From: Megascapheus bottae | Taxonomy: Eukaryota; Chordata; Mammalia; Rodentia; Geomyidae | NCBI GenBank assembly: GCA_024803745.1 | Contig: JANJXV010000004.1 | Span: 44,831,858 to 44,895,857 of the forward strand | Length of the DNA: 64,000 nucleotides | Direction: 5' to 3' | Shown: in pieces, positions 49,701 to 55,700 of the stretch | Layout: each line of letters begins with the position of its first letter | How positions within the stretch are numbered: the stretch's first letter is position 1 | Program-made: the position numbers and the translations under genes | The notes under the pieces: generated by a model | What the model saw: only the letters and a program-made list of their open reading frames with translations | The model's database searches: none | What the model was told of the DNA's origin: nothing

Positions 49701-52700
49701 GGTACAATAACATCTAAGCAGGATGCAATGGATTACATCACATGGACTTACTTTTTTCGACGTCTTATCATGAACCCTAGGTAAGTATGGGCTGTTTTTG
49801 GAAGGGCAGTTTTGTATCTTTCAATTGTACTAAAAGAAACTTTAAATGCAAGAGCATATTTTTAAGTCTGTCCTTTAGACATTTGTAAGTATATGAATTT
49901 GCCAGATAAGCCAATAATGTCTCAGATAGGATCACAGCGTATCAGAGATTAATTATATGCATTTGCTACTTATGTCAAGTGCCTTCAAATACCTTAAGGA
50001 GTTTACTCTGTACTTGCTAGACAAAGCATCTGATGTCATGAAAAAAATGTGTAAACTAGATGGAATACAGATACAGGTTCAGAAAACAGGTTCAGAATAC
50101 AGATACAGGTTCAGAAAAGTGTGAATCTGGTTGAATTGTCAGAAAAAAAATATGAGGCATTTGTAAGGGTTAACAAGACCCTTGAAAGATAAAATTGAGG
50201 TGTGATAGATTATCTTTCACTCTTAGAAGTAGTCAGTGCCCAAACAAAGCTATATTGAATCCTGAGAGAGTGACAACTTCTCAGAAAAGATGACATTATC
50301 CAAATCTTGTGTAAAGAACTGAAGTAGGAAAGATAGCATTCAGACAGAATATAATTCTCAGCTAAAAGTCCCAGTGCTTAAGAGTCATGTTGAGAGAATA
50401 CATACATCTTAAACCAGCCTTGTTGTTATTAAGAAAATGGAAGCAGGCTACCTAAGTAACTTTCACTGTGTCCCATAGATATTTTGTGTTAAACTCAGGA
50501 TATGAAATAGGTGTCCTAATTCCAGTTTCAACACTACCCTTTAGTAACTCGTGACCTGGAATCATTTCCTCTGTGAGCTTTACTTTCTTCATCTGCAGGA
50601 TAACAACCTACCTCACCTACTGGCTCTTCTTCATAATCAAATAAATTAGAGCCCTTCTGATTCTATGTAGAGAATATAACTAACAACTATTATTCCATTC
50701 CAGTTACTTTGCTGCTGTTTCTCATTCACTTAGAGACCAAGCACCTTGTCTGATATAGTTTAAAAAATGCAAATTACTGTCTCTTAAAAAAATACTTTTT
50801 TGGTAACTCTGGATTTAGAATTCAGGGAGTCACACTTGCTGGGCAGTATCTACCCCTTCAGCCATACTGCCTGTCCTTTCTGTATAGTGATGCTTGTTCT
50901 TTATGTCTGAACCTGCTTGCTATGTACTTCTCCAACTTGTGTGTCCCTGTGTTGCTAGGACAACAGACACATACAACTGTGACTAGCCATTAGTCAAAAT
51001 GCCTGAGCTGTTCTTGAACTTCAGTCCCTTGATCTACACCTTGTAAGTGGCTAGGACTTTGGGGTAGAGCTACTACACAGAGCTAAACAAACATTCTCAC
51101 TGTTTTGGGTTATTTTTTTAATCTTTTGGCTTTTCATGATGAAGGAATTTGAGAAGAAAAATGAAACTAAAAATTGTACAAAGAAATGCTACCTTTCCCC
51201 CTAAACTTCCCCATGTCCATCCACATTGTATCATTATCAAATCATAGTACTGTCATTAAATTCAGGAAATTGTTATTTATTCACTATTATTGATTCTGCA
51301 GGCTTCATTCACCTGTTGAGGATCCATTGTAGTAGTATCCAGCATTGCATTTAATGTTTAGTTCACTTCAGTCTGTAACATTTCTCAGTCTTTCTTTGAC
51401 TCATGAAAGATTCTGGCCATTTATCTTGTAATCTTTTAATTTGATTTTGCCATAATCTTACAGAAGAAAGAGTGTGTTCTTCTCTGTATAAATAACATGC
51501 TCTTCTCTGGTGTTCCTTTTTATAATGAAACTGTTGCCTTAGTTGGGAGACACCAAAACATGGTTTATTTCAGCCTTCCCATGCATTCATTTCAAATTTT
51601 CTACATCTAAAACTGAGTTAATCATAAAGCTATCAAAATCTTCCTCTGATCTAATCTTCATATATATCTACAATTATGTAATTTGACTTCACACTCCAAA
51701 TTGCTTTCTAATTTTCTCTCTTCCTATACCACCTATACCTGTAAAACTGCTTAACCTGCCTTCTCCAATCTAGACTAATTTGTAAAATGTCAAATAGTAT
51801 TGATCAGACATTCAATGATTTATATAGAAAGTGGAAACTAGGTAAGGTTTAGTTTTCTTTAACTCATGTAATCGGTAGGAAACTGTCAAGTATTTGCATT
51901 TTTAGCCTCTCTTCCTTGAGAGTAAGATGGGCCAGGAGCACAGTTGGAAACCCAAGCAGAGCAGAGGTCCCACAGAGAACTCCTGTGCTGCTCTGTCTTC
52001 TATTTAGTAATATTGTGGTCCCAAAATCTACATGCAAGTGTAATAAATAGTAGTCATTAGGAGAAGAATAAAAAGTTCAGGGGAGAGGCTTAGCACAGTG
52101 GACTGTGAACAGAATTTTAGGGGGAATTATGCTAAATTATTCATCAAGGGAACTTCTTATGTGTTAACAACTTGAATATATCTTACCTAATGGACATACT
52201 TACCTTCGTGGAAATTTGGGGGATGAAATCAGAAAGGATACATCATCTTAAGGATGTGGCCTAGAGCACTTAATACTTGTGCCAGCTTATTTCCTTGCCC
52301 TGGGAACTTATATGAGGATTATGTATCCCCACCACCACTACAGGGTCAGACAAATGAAAGAGACATTAACCCATATCACCTTTAGGTAAAAAGTTCTCAG
52401 ACTTTGTCACTTTTCTTCCTACATGAAATACACTTCCTAACCTTTTTTTGGTCATTCCTCAGGCTTGAATTCAGAGCCTGGACATTGTCCTTGAGCGTTC
52501 TCAAGGCTAGCATTTTACCATTGAGCCACATTGCGGCTTTTGGCTTTTTCTATGTATGTGGTCCTGAGGAATCGAACCCAGGGCTTCATACATGCTAGGC
52601 AATCACTCTACCAATAGACCACATTCCCAGCCCCTCTTCCTAACCTTTACAGCCAGCCATGAACTTTGTTTTTATATCTTTTTATTATTGTCTGTGTTGA

Positions 52701-55700
52701 ATTTATCTTTTCTTAAGCTAGGAACTAAGGCACCAGAGCTGAGGAAGCTGATAAATCTTTCATAATTATTTTTCTATACTGAAAAGAAGTTAGTCTAAAA
52801 TCATTTTTCTCAAATGGAGGGTTTGTATTATGTGTGTTTAGGTGTTCCTTAATATTTCCTATTCTCCAATATTATAAATGGAGATTTTACTTTTCTAGGA
52901 TGGGAAAGGTACACATGCAAAGTTGTGTGTGTAGCAAAGAGGCAGGGTATTTAACCATAGAAAAGGAATCCCACTTTTAAAATCAATCAAGGTGGGTGCC
53001 AATTGCTCAAGACAGTAATCCTAGCTACTCAGGAAAGAATCTGAGAATTACAGTTCAAAAGGCACCCGGCTAAAAAACTGTAAGAGGAGGCATAACTAAA
53101 ATGGTGGAATACCAGTTTTGAACAGAAAAGCTGAGAATGAGCGCAGACACAGTATATAGCCCAATATAAGCAAATTATTATTATTATTATTATGTAATTG
53201 TTATTGCTATTATGTAATCATACATGAGGATAACCTGATTCTCCAACTTCTTTCTTTTAATCATACTATTGTTGTAATACCCCTGTCCTCACTGTACACA
53301 CCAGAAATAAAACTTAGGTTGACAGAAGACTTCAGTCATTGTTCCAGGATTGGTGGAATCTCTGCATGTCTGTGTTGTTGAGCATACCTGTATGAGAACT
53401 ATACATAATACATACAAGTGCATATATATAACAACATATAATTATGTACACCTGTGTGTACATACATATATGCAAATGCATGTATACTTGTATGTAAATA
53501 TGTGGCTATGTATGTAGTTGTTCACACATGCATATATACATTCACATCTATAGACTTGTTTTTGTGTCTGTAAACACATGTGCTGATGCCTTTATAAAAT
53601 ACAGTATGTTCCAAACTGAGTTCTGGATTTAATTTGTATTTACAGTTTTATGCTCTTTTCCCCTGAGAAAGCTTTTAAATATATCTAGGGCAAAAATGTT
53701 CCCTACAACCACTTTCATTATTTCTGTCATTATGACTGCTGCATAATCGGAACATAAAGAAACATGGTGCTATAACAAATTACTTCCCAGTACTGACAGT
53801 TATAGCAACAACATTTCAATATTGATGAAAAATTTCTCAGCAAGATAGCCAGCCAGATTTACATCAGCCAAACAGGAAAAGGCTGCCACTGTTCACATTA
53901 AATCCAAACTGGCTGGTGTAACTTTAGCTATGTTTTATATTATTTTAAAATCATTTTCCCACACTGATGAAATCTTTGGCAGTATTATTCTTGAAAAAAT
54001 ACATTTTATGTATAATTTTCTTGTTTGTCCTTGGATTGGATCTTATAAATATGATTCTTGCAAATTTCTTTTAGTTTTAATGTTCAAATTTTATATACTT
54101 GGTAAATTTTTATGATAGGGAGAGGTTTGTTATGACTTTTTCCCAGTGGACAGCTAATAGAAGTTGGCTTGTCTACCCCATGTGCTAGATGCTGTCAGTA
54201 TCAAACTGCCTTTGACTTTCACACCTCTCAGGGGACTAGTAATTGTTGTGTTCAAACAGCCTGTAATTGTGGTCCCGCTGGCTTTCTCAGTACGCTTCTG
54301 GCTATTAGAATCATTAAACAACTCAGCACCTGTTAACAGCATTGTAAATATTCAACCCTGCAGGTTGAGTCCAATATAGAGAAATCTTACAGAGCTCAGT
54401 CTCATAAATTAGAGCTTCTGACAAGTCAATTATTGTGAAACTGGGTTTCTCTGTGAAATAAATGAAATAGCTTGCTGACAAAAGGGTAGGCTGTCTGTTT
54501 ATAGCAAATGGAAGATAATGACTTGATGATTCAATGCAGTGAGCATGAAACTACATTGTGTCCTTTATTTGTAATTAAACAGTTGTGGGAAATTGTTTAA
54601 ATAACCAGTAAATTATAAATTAGCTGTAGCATGCTTTTTCAAGTTAGGAAAGTGATCATTGAAATGAAAAATATATAATGCTTTAAACTATGTGCTTAAT
54701 CTTGTTCAGGCAAGAAACTGTGGTGGTGCCCCTAAATAAACTCTATCCTTTTTGACCAAAGTATCAGAATATAGAATATACTAATATTCATGTGTCCAAA
54801 AACTAATTGCATTCATATTTAATTGTATTGTTTAACAAAGTATTCTAAATTATGTAACTAATAAAAATGAACTTTTTGTTGTTGGTGGTGGTGGTGGTAT
54901 AGGGTTTTAAGCTGCTTGCACTTGTGAGGCAAGTGCTCTACCACTTAAGGCACACCCCCAGTTCTTTTTCCTTCACTTCGTTTTCAGAGAGGGTGCTTTG
55001 CTTTTAGAGAGCCACCTTCCCACTCTCCATCTCCTGAGTAGCTCAGGTACAGATGTGGGCCACTGAAGCCTGCCAGATGTAACAATATTCTTTTTAAGAT
55101 TCAGGAATGTTTTAAATAACCTTAGCCTTTAGTCTAAATATTAAACAAGGAAAGTTATTTACTACATATTAGTGAAGTTAAATTACTTGAATTGAATTTT
55201 GTGTTTCTTCTATTTTGAAAGTTGATAGGAATGTCTATTAAGTACACTTAAAAAAAAAACGGAGGGTGGGGGGGCTGGTAATGCAACTTAGTGGTAAAGT
55301 GTTTGCCTAGCATGCATGAAGCCCTGGGTTTGATTCCTTAGAACCACATAAACAGAAAAAGGCCAGAAGTGGTGCTGTGGCTCAAGTGGTAGAGTGCCAG
55401 CCTTGAACAGAAAGAAGCTCAGGGACAGCACCTAGGCCCTGAGTTCATCAAGCCCCCAGACTGGGGGGAAAAAATTAATTAATTAATTTAATTTTTTAAA
55501 AAGAACAAATAATGATGACATTTTTTTCACTTTTTCTGCTCAAAGAGAGCATGTTGATGTTTAGCAAGTTAGATTATAAGTAATATTTTAGTGAGTCCTG
55601 CAGATAATAATTTGTTTCCATCTAAGGGATATTATTTTCATCTATATTTTTTTCTAAATGTCTATAAATGTTTTTATCATTTTGAAAATCACAAATTAAT

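Noticed and set aside
50795..51075. Possible old antisense B1-dID SINE
   Set aside because: Only scattered similarity ('cacacttgctgggcagtatc'); too eroded to call with confidence.
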